Part shown: positions 43,376 through 51,087 of the stretch, piece by piece
Layout: each line of letters begins with the position of its first letter
Numbering within the stretch: position 1 is the first letter of the stretch
From: Planosporangium flavigriseum
GTDB taxonomy: Bacteria > Actinomycetota > Actinomycetes > Mycobacteriales > Micromonosporaceae
NCBI RefSeq assembly: GCF_011947225.1
Contig: NZ_JAATVW010000001.1
Coordinates: 547,441 to 611,440 of the forward strand
Direction: 5' to 3'
Length of the DNA stretch: 64,000 nt
Notes under the pieces: model-generated
Databases searched by the model: none
Seen by the model: the letters and a program-made list of their open reading frames with translations, nothing else
Told to the model about the DNA's origin: nothing
Made by a program: the position numbers and the translations under genes

Positions 43376-44223
43376 GCGAGCAGGCCGCTGCGTAACGCGC
43401 TGAGCGCCTGCGAGAGCAGCCGCGACACGTGCATCTGGGAGACGCCGATCTCGGCGGCTATCTGCGTCTGGGTCATGTTGCCGAAAAACCGCAGCGCGAT
43501 GATCCGCTGTTCCCGACGCGACAGCTTCGCGATCAGCGGGCGGAGCGCCTCGCGGTCCTCGACCGACTCCAATTGGTGGTCGACGTCGCCCACCAGGTCG
43601 GCCAGGTGCCGGTCCGACTCATTCCCCGGTATCGGGGTCTGCAGCGACACCGCCCGGTAGGCATGGGCCGAGTCAAGCCCCTCGACGATGTACTCCTCCC
43701 GCACCCCGAGGTACTCCGCGAGATCGGCGACCGTCGGCGACCGGCCGAGGCGCTGCGCCAGGTGGCCCGTCGCCTTGCTGATCTCCACGCGCAGTTCCTG
43801 CACCCGGCGCGGCACCCGCACATCCCAGCCCTTGTCCCGGAAGTGCCGCTTGAGCTCACCGAGAATCATGGGGATCGCGTAGCTCGCGAACGCGGCGCCA
43901 CGGCTGACGTCATAGCCGTCGACCGACTTGATCAGGCCGAGGTTGGCCACCTGGAACAGGTCGTCGAACGGCTCGCCCCGGTGGCGGAACCGCCCGGCCA
44001 GGTACTCGGCCAGCGGCAGAAACCGCTCGATCAGCCGCTCCCGGACAAGGGTGTGCTCGGCACCGCCGGCCGGTAGGTCAGCCAGCAGCGTGAGCAGTTC
44101 GTGGGCTTCGGCGTCGGCGGCCGTGGAGCGGCGTGCCTGCTCGTCGGAGGGAGCGGCTGCCGGAGCGACAACGATCGAGGTCGAGGCTGCCACGGGCTGA
44201 CCGTACCGCGCACGCCCGTCCAT
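43372..44223 (-). CDS. RNA polymerase sigma factor, SigB/SigF type
   Basis: A 283-residue group 3 sigma factor with regions 2, 3 and 4. Region 2 is seen in YLAGRFRHRGEPFDDLFQVANLGLIKSVDGYD and SYAIPMILGELKRHFRDKGW, region 3 in RVPRRVQELRVEISKATGHLAQRLGRSPTVADLAEYLG, and region 4 in LSRREQRIIALRFFGNMTQTQIAAEIGVSQMHVSRLL. Such factors control stress and developmental genes in actinobacteria, and are usually checked by an anti-sigma kinase, but no such gene is adjacent. An N-terminal extension of about 40 Ala/Ser-rich residues precedes the conserved part, so a later start is possible. Its 3' end meets the phosphoesterase gene. Confidence 0.92.
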   Translation of the reverse strand: MDGRARYGQPVAASTSIVVAPAAAPSDEQARRSTAADAEAHELLTLLADLPAGGAEHTLVRERLIERFLPLAEYLAGRFRHRGEPFDDLFQVANLGLIKSVDGYDVSRGAAFASYAIPMILGELKRHFRDKGWDVRVPRRVQELRVEISKATGHLAQRLGRSPTVADLAEYLGVREEYIVEGLDSAHAYRAVSLQTPIPGNESDRHLADLVGDVDHQLESVEDREALRPLIAKLSRREQRIIALRFFGNMTQTQIAAEIGVSQMHVSRLLSQALSALRSGLLA

Positions 44224-44245
44224 GGAAAGGCTCAGGCGAGCAGGT

Positions 44246-45286
44246 TCAGCCGGGGCCTCCGTTCAGCAACTGAAGTACTGCCTGCTCAGCCTCGTGCCGG
44301 GCAGCGAACCCGTCACACGCCCGGGGGATAGCCGACAGGGCGGCTGCGATCGTCTCCCCGGCGTGGTAGAGGTCGACCACCCGCGGGTTCACGTACGACG
44401 CCTTCGCGACCGCCGGGGTGTTGCCCAGGTGCTCGGACACCTCGCGCATGGCCCGGCTCACGGCCCGCTTGCGCGCGGTCGCCGACTTCGCGTCGAGGGC
44501 CTCCGGCGACGCCAGCGACACGCACGCGAGGACGGTGGCGTGCCAGGTGCGGAAGTCCTTGGCGCTGATGTCGCAGGCGGTCGCGTCCTTGAGGTAGTCG
44601 TTGATGTCCGCGCTGCGTACGTCGCGCCACGGCCCCCGGCTGCCGACCCGGTAGCCCAGCAGCTCCGGGTTCGGGTCCGGCCGCTTGAGCAGCGCGCGTA
44701 CCACCGGCGCCACCTCGTCGTCGACGATGCGCTGCGCCCGCTCGATACCGCCCTTGGCCGGATACCGGAACTCCATGGTCGCCCCGCGTACACTCACGTG
44801 GTCGCGCTGGATCGTCGCCAGCCCGTACGTCGGCTCGCCGGCGCTCGAGTCCGCGCTGGCGTACGCCTCGCCGCCGATGCGGAACACCCCCTGGTCGAGC
44901 AGCCGGACCGCGGCCGCGAGGACCCGCTCCCGGCACAGACCGCGGCGGGCCAGGTCGCCCGCGACCCGTTTACGCAACTGCGGCAGGTGCTCCCCGACCA
45001 CGCGGATGTGCTCGAACTTCTCCGCGTCCCGCTTGGCCCGCCACACGTCGTGGTAGCGGTACTGCCGCCGCCCCGCCTGGTCCACACCGGTGGCCTGGAT
45101 GTGCCCGCACGGGTCCGGGCAGATCCACACGTCCACCCAGGCCGGCGGGATCGCCAGCGCCCGGATGCGCGCGATCACGTCCGGGTCGGTGATGACCCGG
45201 CCGTCGGCGTCGAGGTAGGTGAAGCCCTTACCGCGCCGCCGTCGGGTGTAGCCGGATCGGTTGGGGTCAGCGCGTCGCAGCCGCAT
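44246..45286 (-). CDS. DNA topoisomerase IB
   Basis: A 346-residue eukaryotic/poxvirus-type topoisomerase IB that relaxes DNA by a 3'-phosphotyrosyl intermediate. The N-terminal domain shows FTYLDADGRVITDPDVIARI and IPPAWVDVWICPDPCGHIQA, followed by the conserved core (DVWRAKRDAEKFEHI, LLDQGVFRIGGEAYA). The catalytic part includes ISAKDFRTWHATV and the active-site Tyr in ASYVNPRVVDLY. The ATG at 45286 overlaps the GT9 gene by 20 nt; an ATG at 45304 is also possible. It is the last gene of the minus-strand glycan operon, although no functional link to glycan synthesis is apparent. Confidence 0.93.
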   Translation of the reverse strand: MRLRRADPNRSGYTRRRRGKGFTYLDADGRVITDPDVIARIRALAIPPAWVDVWICPDPCGHIQATGVDQAGRRQYRYHDVWRAKRDAEKFEHIRVVGEHLPQLRKRVAGDLARRGLCRERVLAAAVRLLDQGVFRIGGEAYASADSSAGEPTYGLATIQRDHVSVRGATMEFRYPAKGGIERAQRIVDDEVAPVVRALLKRPDPNPELLGYRVGSRGPWRDVRSADINDYLKDATACDISAKDFRTWHATVLACVSLASPEALDAKSATARKRAVSRAMREVSEHLGNTPAVAKASYVNPRVVDLYHAGETIAAALSAIPRACDGFAARHEAEQAVLQLLNGGPG

Positions 45287-46256
45287 CACGTACGCCACCA
45301 CCATGCTCGGGTACGAGGGCGTCCAGGCCACCGTCCCACGCGGCCGCCTCCAACTGCGCGCAGGCCGCCACGTACACGTCGTCCACCCCGATGTCGGCGA
45401 GCCCGTGGGGGCCGCGCCAGAGCACGGTGTGCCGGTCGTTACCCGGCGGCGGTCCCCATAGCTCCGGCGATACCGGTCCGAACAGCAGGACCGAGCGGGT
45501 GCCGTAGGCCGTGGCAAGGTGCGCGACGCCGGTGTCGCCGCAGATGACCAGCCGGGCGTGCGCGACGAGCGCGGCGAGCGCGCCCAGATCGGTGCGGCCG
45601 GCGAGGACCGAGTTCGGCGGCAGGCCCGCCGCCGCCGCGAGCGCCTGCGCGTCCGCGGCCTCGCCGGGCGAGCCGGACACCAGGACCCGTTGGCCGGCGG
45701 CGGCCAGCCGGCGCGCCACCGCCGCGAACCGCGCCACCGGCCAGCGCCGCTCCGGCCCACTCGCGCCGGGGTGCACGACGACCGCGCCGGCCCACTCCGG
45801 CACCGGCGGCGGCGCCGGAACGGCCAGGTCGTCCGGGTCGGCCGGGATGCCGTGCCAGTGCAGGAGCCGGCACCAGCGGTCCCGCTCGTGCTCGTCCTCG
45901 TTCCACTTCGGACCGTCCGGCCAGCCGGCCGCCGGTTGGGCGTACGCGAGGAACCGGATCGGGTCCGCCGCCAGCAGCGCGCGGTGGCTCTGCGGACCCT
46001 TGCCGTGCAGGTTGACCGCGATGTCCGGGCGGCGGGCGTTCCACCGGATTTCGTCGATGGGATCGCGCACGAACGACCCGGTCGGAAAGGCCCGGTCGAC
46101 CGCGCCGATCGCCATGGCGAGAGGGGTGAGGGCGGGCGGTGCGGCGAGCACCAGTTCGTGGCGCGGGAAGGCGCGCCGGAGCGCGCGCAGCGCCGGCACC
46201 GCGGTGGCGAGGTCCCCGATGCCGAGCGCCCGGAGGGCCAGCAGAACAGGTTTCAC
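45267..46256 (-). CDS. Glycosyltransferase family 9 (heptosyltransferase-like)
   Basis: A 329-residue GT9 enzyme, the family of LPS heptosyltransferases, here in a Gram-positive. Family features are LRALGIGDLATAVPALRALRRAFP at the N-terminus, VVVHPGASGPERRWPVARFAAVA with the sugar-nucleotide contact, and ARLVICGDTGVAHLATAYGTRSVLLFGPVSPELWGP near the C-terminus. It probably moves a heptose or related sugar from a nucleotide donor onto a cell-envelope acceptor. The GTG at 46256 overlaps the SDR gene by 4 nt, and its 3' end overlaps topoisomerase IB by 20 nt. Confidence 0.9.
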   Translation of the reverse strand: MKPVLLALRALGIGDLATAVPALRALRRAFPRHELVLAAPPALTPLAMAIGAVDRAFPTGSFVRDPIDEIRWNARRPDIAVNLHGKGPQSHRALLAADPIRFLAYAQPAAGWPDGPKWNEDEHERDRWCRLLHWHGIPADPDDLAVPAPPPVPEWAGAVVVHPGASGPERRWPVARFAAVARRLAAAGQRVLVSGSPGEAADAQALAAAAGLPPNSVLAGRTDLGALAALVAHARLVICGDTGVAHLATAYGTRSVLLFGPVSPELWGPPPGNDRHTVLWRGPHGLADIGVDDVYVAACAQLEAAAWDGGLDALVPEHGGGVRDAAATR

Positions 46257-46933
46257 GGGTACGACGACTCCACCTCGGAACAGACGATCATTTCGCGTAC
46301 GGCGCAGCCGGGTGGCTGGGACAGCGCGAACATCACGGCGTTCGCCGTGTTCGCCGGGTCATTGAGCGGCGCGTCCGGTCCGGGCTTGTACTTGTCGTCG
46401 CGTTCGTCGAAGAACGCCGTCTTCATCCCACCCGGGATCAGCAGCGTGACGTTCACCTCGCCGGCCAGTTCGGCGGCCAGGGCCCGGGTGAAGCCGACGA
46501 CGCCGAACTTCGAGGCGCAGTATGCCGTGGCGTCGCCGACGGCCTTGATGCCCAGGGTGGACGCGACCGTGACAATGGTGCCGTGGCTTTCGCGCAGCGC
46601 CGGCAGGGCGGCCCGCACGACGGCGGCGGTGCCGAACAGGTTGATCGCGACGATGCGCTCCCAGTCGGCGCCGGAGATGCCGTCGAGCGGCGCCGGGATG
46701 TCCATGCCGGCCGCGGTGACGACGCCGTTGACCATGCCGGCCCGCTCGACCAGCGCCCGGGTGGCCTCCTCCGCGGCGCGGGTGTTGCTCAGGTCCACCG
46801 TCAGGTACGGCACGTCCTCGGCGGGGGGTTTGAGGTCGAGCACGTACGGGGTGCCGCCGGCCTTCTGCACCGCGGAGACGATCGCGGCGCCGAGGCCGCT
46901 CGCACCGCCTGTGACGATTACCGAACCTGGCAT
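46253..46933 (-). CDS. Short-chain dehydrogenase/reductase
   Basis: A 226-residue classical SDR. The NAD(P)-binding motif is TGGASGLG near the N-terminus, the structural motif is TAAGMDIP (NNAG-like), the catalytic Ser lies in TVASTLGI and the Tyr-Lys pair in AYCASKFGV. The ATG at 46933 has GGAGGAGAAG upstream. Within the heptose operon it could reduce, oxidise or epimerise the sugar or its nucleotide form, but it lacks the longer length of HldD-type epimerases. It lies 17 nt after the kinase gene and overlaps the GT9 gene by 4 nt. Confidence 0.88.
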   Translation of the reverse strand: MPGSVIVTGGASGLGAAIVSAVQKAGGTPYVLDLKPPAEDVPYLTVDLSNTRAAEEATRALVERAGMVNGVVTAAGMDIPAPLDGISGADWERIVAINLFGTAAVVRAALPALRESHGTIVTVASTLGIKAVGDATAYCASKFGVVGFTRALAAELAGEVNVTLLIPGGMKTAFFDERDDKYKPGPDAPLNDPANTANAVMFALSQPPGCAVREMIVCSEVESSYP

Positions 46934-46950
46934 TCGCTTCTCCTCCAGCA

Positions 46951-48165
46951 TCAAATGATCACTGCCGATGCGGGGTCGTCGGTGCGCTCGTGCAGTTCCG
47001 GGCAGAGCGAGAGCGCCCCGCCGGCGGCGACGTAGGCGGTCGCGGCGGTCACGGCGGTCGTCACCGCCTCGAGAATCGACGAGCCCTCCGACAGCGACGC
47101 CAGTGCGGCGCTGGCGAACCGGTCGCCCGCCCCGCAACTGTCACCCCGCGCGCTGAACGGCGTGGGTACGAGCAACGGCGGGTTCACGCCGTCGGACAGC
47201 ACCGCGCCACGGTCGTCGAGCGTGACGACGACGCCGCTGGCTCCCCAGAACCGGCGCAGCCGCACCGCCATCCCCGCCGCCCGCGCGAGGTCCGCGGTCG
47301 AGGCGTCGGAGTGCCCGGCCGGCCCGTGGCCGTTGTTTGCACCGTGCCCGTTGCCGTTGCTCGCCGCACGTCCGTTGCCGGCGGCATGGCCGTTGCTCGC
47401 GGCGTGCGCCGCGCGTCCCGCGCCGTTGAGCGCAGCGTGTCCGTTGCCGTTCGCGTGCGCGGGGAGGCCGTCGGCCTGGTGCGGGTTGAGCGCCGCGGTC
47501 AGCGGCCACTCCCCGCTGTGCGTCGTGCCCACGTTGGACTGCGCGAAGCCGGCCGCCTCCGCCCGGTTCGGCGTGACGAGGCGGGTCGCCGGAACCGGGT
47601 GGCCGCCGCGCGGGTGCGGATCCCACACCAGCGGCACGCGCTGGGCGCGCTCGGTGAGGACGGCTCGGATCTGCGGGTGTGCGCACACGCCGCGCCCGTA
47701 GTCGCTGGCGAGGATCGCGCCGGCCGCGCGGATCGCCTCGATCGCCTCGGCCGGCGCCGCGCCGATCTCGGCCGGGTCGCTGCCCCGGTCCAGCCGCATC
47801 AACAGGTGCCCGCCGGCGCGTAGCCGGATCTTCTCCGGGGTCTTGCCGAGCAGCGGCACCTCGACCAGCCGTACTCCGGCGCGGGCGAGCAGTTCGCGGA
47901 TCCGGTCTCCGGCCGCGTCGGCGCTGACCGCGCCGACGAGCACGACCTCTCGGGGGGCACGGCCGGGCTTGGTATGACGGGGCGGCCCGGTTGCGGCCGC
48001 CGAACTGGTGAACACCGCCGCGAGGCCGGCGCCGCCGGGACGGTCGAGGACCTCGGTCTCGTCGAACACCGGTACGGGCGCCTCCGGGCACAGGCGCTCG
48101 ACGGTACCGAGCACCTCCCGGTCGAGCAGCACGTCGCCGACGACCACCAGGGGAGCCCGGCTCAC
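46951..48165 (-). CDS. PfkB-type heptose-7-phosphate kinase (HldE kinase domain)
   Basis: A 404-residue ribokinase-family enzyme related to the kinase half of HldE, which phosphorylates D-glycero-beta-D-manno-heptose-7-phosphate at C1. Marks are VVVGDVLLDREVLGTVERLCPEAPVPVF, RPGGAGLAA, ILASDYGRGV, and the ATP/anion-hole motif RGDSCGAGDRFAS. The nucleotidyltransferase half of HldE is missing. Residues 235-290 form a low-complexity insertion of Asn, Gly, His and Ala (NGNGHAALNGAGRAAHAASN and onward), which would loop out of the fold. The GTG at 48165 overlaps the GmhA-type gene by 4 nt. Confidence 0.88.
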   Translation of the reverse strand: MSRAPLVVVGDVLLDREVLGTVERLCPEAPVPVFDETEVLDRPGGAGLAAVFTSSAAATGPPRHTKPGRAPREVVLVGAVSADAAGDRIRELLARAGVRLVEVPLLGKTPEKIRLRAGGHLLMRLDRGSDPAEIGAAPAEAIEAIRAAGAILASDYGRGVCAHPQIRAVLTERAQRVPLVWDPHPRGGHPVPATRLVTPNRAEAAGFAQSNVGTTHSGEWPLTAALNPHQADGLPAHANGNGHAALNGAGRAAHAASNGHAAGNGRAASNGNGHGANNGHGPAGHSDASTADLARAAGMAVRLRRFWGASGVVVTLDDRGAVLSDGVNPPLLVPTPFSARGDSCGAGDRFASAALASLSEGSSILEAVTTAVTAATAYVAAGGALSLCPELHERTDDPASAVII

Positions 48166-48893
48166 CGCCGCACTCCCCGGCCGATTCGCCGCCCGGCGCG
48201 GATCTCGGTGGCGGGCAGCGCCGCCTCGATCTGTTCACACACCACGTGTACGGCGACGAGATGCAGTTCCTGGACGGTCTGCTGGTCGCACGGGATGGCC
48301 AGGGCGTCGTCGCAGCACATCCTCAGCGGGTTGGGCAGCGGACCGGTCATGGCCCAGGCGGTGACGCCGAGTTCGCGCGCCGCTTCGGCGGCGGCCAGCA
48401 GGTTCTTGCTGCGGCCGCTGGTGGACATCAGCACGAGGACGTCGCCCGGCCGGCCGTGTGCCTGTACCTGCCGGGCGAAGACCTGCTCGTAGCCGTAGTC
48501 GTTGCCGATCGCCGTCAGGCTCGACGTCTCGGCGGTCAGGGCGATCGCGGAGTACGCCGGCCGGTCGTCGCGCAGCTTGCCGACCAGTTCGGCGGCCAGG
48601 TGCTGCGCTTCGGCGGCGCTGCCGCCGTTGCCGGCCACCAGCAGTCGGCCGCCCGAGACGAGCACCTCGGCGAGGTGCTCGCCCCAGCGGGCCAGTCGTG
48701 GCGCCTCGGCCCGGAACAGTTCCAGCGCTTCGGCTAGCCGGTCGAGCTTCACGTCGACCGTCGACCGCCGCCAGACGGTGTCCAGCTGGCGGTCGACGAG
48801 CGGGTCGAAGCCGAGTATCCCCGGTTTGCCGCCGCCCGCGTCAGCGTCATCTGCGCTGCCGCTGCGCGACTCGTTACCGGACAGCAGGGTCAT
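48162..48893 (-). CDS. gmhA: SIS-domain sedoheptulose-7-phosphate isomerase type protein
   Basis: A 243-residue SIS-domain protein of the GmhA/DiaA type that should turn sedoheptulose-7-phosphate into manno-heptose-7-phosphate, the first step to nucleotide heptoses. The fold is marked by GGRLLVAGNGGSAAEAQHLAAELVGK and VLVLMSTSGRSKNLLAAAEAA, with QELHLVAVHVVCEQIE near the end. A hydrophilic N-terminal extension of about 45 residues precedes the conserved part, so a shorter protein is possible. The ATG at 48893 overlaps the GT4 gene by 4 nt, and its 3' end overlaps the kinase gene by 4 nt. Confidence 0.87.
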   Translation of the reverse strand: MTLLSGNESRSGSADDADAGGGKPGILGFDPLVDRQLDTVWRRSTVDVKLDRLAEALELFRAEAPRLARWGEHLAEVLVSGGRLLVAGNGGSAAEAQHLAAELVGKLRDDRPAYSAIALTAETSSLTAIGNDYGYEQVFARQVQAHGRPGDVLVLMSTSGRSKNLLAAAEAARELGVTAWAMTGPLPNPLRMCCDDALAIPCDQQTVQELHLVAVHVVCEQIEAALPATEIRAGRRIGRGVRR

Positions 48894-50134
48894 GAGGAGA
48901 CCTCCGTAAGCGCACCACCTGCGACGATCGGTTCCCCGGTGACCGAGGCGTACACGCGCTCGACGTCAGCGGCCGTGCGTTCCCAGGTGTACCGTGAACG
49001 CACCCGGTCGACGGCGGCGCTGGCGTAGCTCATCCGGCGCACTTCGTCGCCGAGCACCGAGCGCAGCGCGGCCGCCAGCCGCCGGATGTCGCGCGGGGGC
49101 ACGAGGATGCCGGTCACCCCGTCGATGACGCTCTCCGCAAGCCCTCCCACGGCGTACGCGATGACCGGAACGCCGCACGCCATCGCTTCGAGCGGGGTCA
49201 GACCGAAGGGCTCGTACCACGGCGCGCAGGCGACCACGTCGGCCGAGCGGTACCAGGCCGGCATGTCCTCGCGCGGCACCTGGCCGAGGATCCGGACCCG
49301 GTCGGCGACACCGCGCTTGGACGCCAGCCGCCGCAGTTGGCCGACCATCGGCTCGCGGTCCAACTGGTCCGGTGGAGGCCCGCCGAGCAGTACCAGCTCC
49401 GCCTCGGGTACCAGGTAGAGCGCCTGGATCAGGTCGGCGAAGCCCTTGCGCTCCACCATCCGACCGACGCTCAGGATCCGTAGCCGCCCACCCGCCGAAT
49501 GCTCCTTCCGGGGGCCGGTCGGGGTGAACCACTCAGTGTTGACCCCGCTCGGCACGACCTGGATGGACCCGCGCGGGATCCCCATCTTGCCCAGCTCCTC
49601 GACCTCCTCGGCGCACTGGGCGATGACCCGGTCGGCCAGATGCCCCAGCTCCCGCTCCAGGCCCAGCCTGGTATCCGGGCTGGTGTCCTTGGAGCCCAGG
49701 TAACGGCGCTTGATCGAGCCGAGCGCGTGGTAGGTGACCACCACCGGGATCCGGCTGGACGACGTCGCGGTGAGCGCCGCGAGACCGCTCATCCAGAAGT
49801 GCGCGTGGACGACGTCCGGCGTGAAGTCCGACGACGACCAGCGGCTGGCCAGCCAGCGCCCGAACGTGCCCATGAACGGCAGCAGGTCATCCTTGGGCAC
49901 GAACTGGGCCGGGCCGGCCGGCACGTGCTCGACCACCACGCGATCGGCGAACGGGACCACGTCCGGCAGGTCGGGGTTGTCGCGGCGGGTGTATACGCGC
50001 ACCTCGTGTCCACGGTGGGCGAGCGCGACCGCCAACTCGGCCACGTGGGTGTTCTGCCCGCCCGAGTCGACACCTCCGATCTTCGCCAGCGGACTGGCGT
50101 GCTCGGAAACCATCGCAATCCGCAGTCGTGTCAC
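48890..50134 (-). CDS. GT4-type glycosyltransferase
   Basis: A 414-residue retaining glycosyltransferase of the GT-B fold. The N-terminal half shows SEHASPLAKIGGVDSGGQNTHVAELA, similar to sucrose-phosphate-synthase-like GT4 enzymes, and the C-terminal half holds LRILSVGRMVERKGFADLI, the catalytic-type E-x7-E motif in ACAPWYEPFGLTPLEAMACG, and GLAESVIDGVTGILV. Start and stop overlap the two neighbouring genes by 4 nt each. It probably adds a hexose or heptose to the glycan made by this operon. Confidence 0.9.
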   Translation of the reverse strand: MTRLRIAMVSEHASPLAKIGGVDSGGQNTHVAELAVALAHRGHEVRVYTRRDNPDLPDVVPFADRVVVEHVPAGPAQFVPKDDLLPFMGTFGRWLASRWSSSDFTPDVVHAHFWMSGLAALTATSSSRIPVVVTYHALGSIKRRYLGSKDTSPDTRLGLERELGHLADRVIAQCAEEVEELGKMGIPRGSIQVVPSGVNTEWFTPTGPRKEHSAGGRLRILSVGRMVERKGFADLIQALYLVPEAELVLLGGPPPDQLDREPMVGQLRRLASKRGVADRVRILGQVPREDMPAWYRSADVVACAPWYEPFGLTPLEAMACGVPVIAYAVGGLAESVIDGVTGILVPPRDIRRLAAALRSVLGDEVRRMSYASAAVDRVRSRYTWERTAADVERVYASVTGEPIVAGGALTEVSS

Positions 50135-51087
50135 GAAGTTACCTCCTTCAGAAGCGCGTCCCAGTCGGCAAGAAATCTCGCCAGCCCGTACCGCGTCTGC
50201 GCGACGCGGCGGGCCACCTCACCACAGCGGCGAGCTGCTTCGATGTCGGACACGAGCCATCGGGCACCCTCCACCAGCTCATCGACGTCCGTCGACAGCA
50301 CCCCGGCCCCCGGCGGGACGGCCATGACCGTCTCCGTCGTGGCCAGCACCACCACCGGCGTCCCGGCGCTCATCGCCTCAAGCAGCGACAGCCCCAGCGA
50401 GGTCCAGCGGTGCGGATGCAGGTACACCCGGCGCTGCGCGACTGCGGCGTGCATCTGCGCCTGTGGCGGATCCTCGAAGACCTCCATCCGCTCGCCCGCC
50501 AGGCCCAGGTGCTCGGGCAGGCTGGTCACCTTCATGCCGTACACGTCGACCGGCGCGACGTCGGCGAACCGGGGCAGCAGATCGGTGCCGGTCACCCGCC
50601 ACCGCCGGATCGGCTCGTTGATCGCCGTTGCGATCCGCCCCAGTTCGCCGCTGTAGAGCTGGCCCGGGTCCGGGATGCCGTGCTCGATGACCTCGGTCCG
50701 GGTCGAGCCGTTGTCCCAGATGAGCTTGTTGAAGTGGGTGACGTGGACGAGCGTCAGGTCGTCCCGGTCGGCCATCGGGTGCCGGCTGCACGGCACGTCG
50801 CCCTGCTTCGGGGTGTTGTGCTCGAGGAAGATCGTGGGCACGCGCCGGCCAAGCCAGCGGTGCGCGATCTCCTCCTCCTCCGGCCGCTGCAACAGCACCA
50901 CGTCGACATCGGCACCCACCAACGCCTCCGGTGATACCTCCCGGACGTTGTCGGGCCATCGGTAGGTGCGGGCCCGACCGAGCCCGTACGGCCCACGGTC
51001 CGGCGTTGTGGGCACGAGATAGTCGTGTCCACCCTGGACGAACGCGGTCGTCCAGGCGCCGTGCACGTGCCAGAGGAGAATCCTCAA
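50131..51087 (-). CDS. Glycosyltransferase, GT-B fold
   Basis: A 318-residue glycosyltransferase related to actinobacterial GT1/GT4 enzymes in heptose clusters. It begins MRILLWHVHGAWTTAFVQGGHDYLVP; the acceptor half contains LLQRPEEEEIAHRWLG and the donor half YLHPHRWTSLGLSLLEAMSAGTPVVVL, where the E-x7-E motif is replaced by S-x6-E. It overlaps the neighbours on both sides by 4 nt. Donor and acceptor are not known. Confidence 0.85.
   Translation of the reverse strand: MRILLWHVHGAWTTAFVQGGHDYLVPTTPDRGPYGLGRARTYRWPDNVREVSPEALVGADVDVVLLQRPEEEEIAHRWLGRRVPTIFLEHNTPKQGDVPCSRHPMADRDDLTLVHVTHFNKLIWDNGSTRTEVIEHGIPDPGQLYSGELGRIATAINEPIRRWRVTGTDLLPRFADVAPVDVYGMKVTSLPEHLGLAGERMEVFEDPPQAQMHAAVAQRRVYLHPHRWTSLGLSLLEAMSAGTPVVVLATTETVMAVPPGAGVLSTDVDELVEGARWLVSDIEAARRCGEVARRVAQTRYGLARFLADWDALLKEVTS

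Noticed and set aside
47320..47480. Repeat-rich DNA taken as a possible CRISPR or VNTR outside genes
   Set aside because: It lies within the heptose kinase frame and encodes the N/G/H/A-rich loop, so it is a coding low-complexity repeat.
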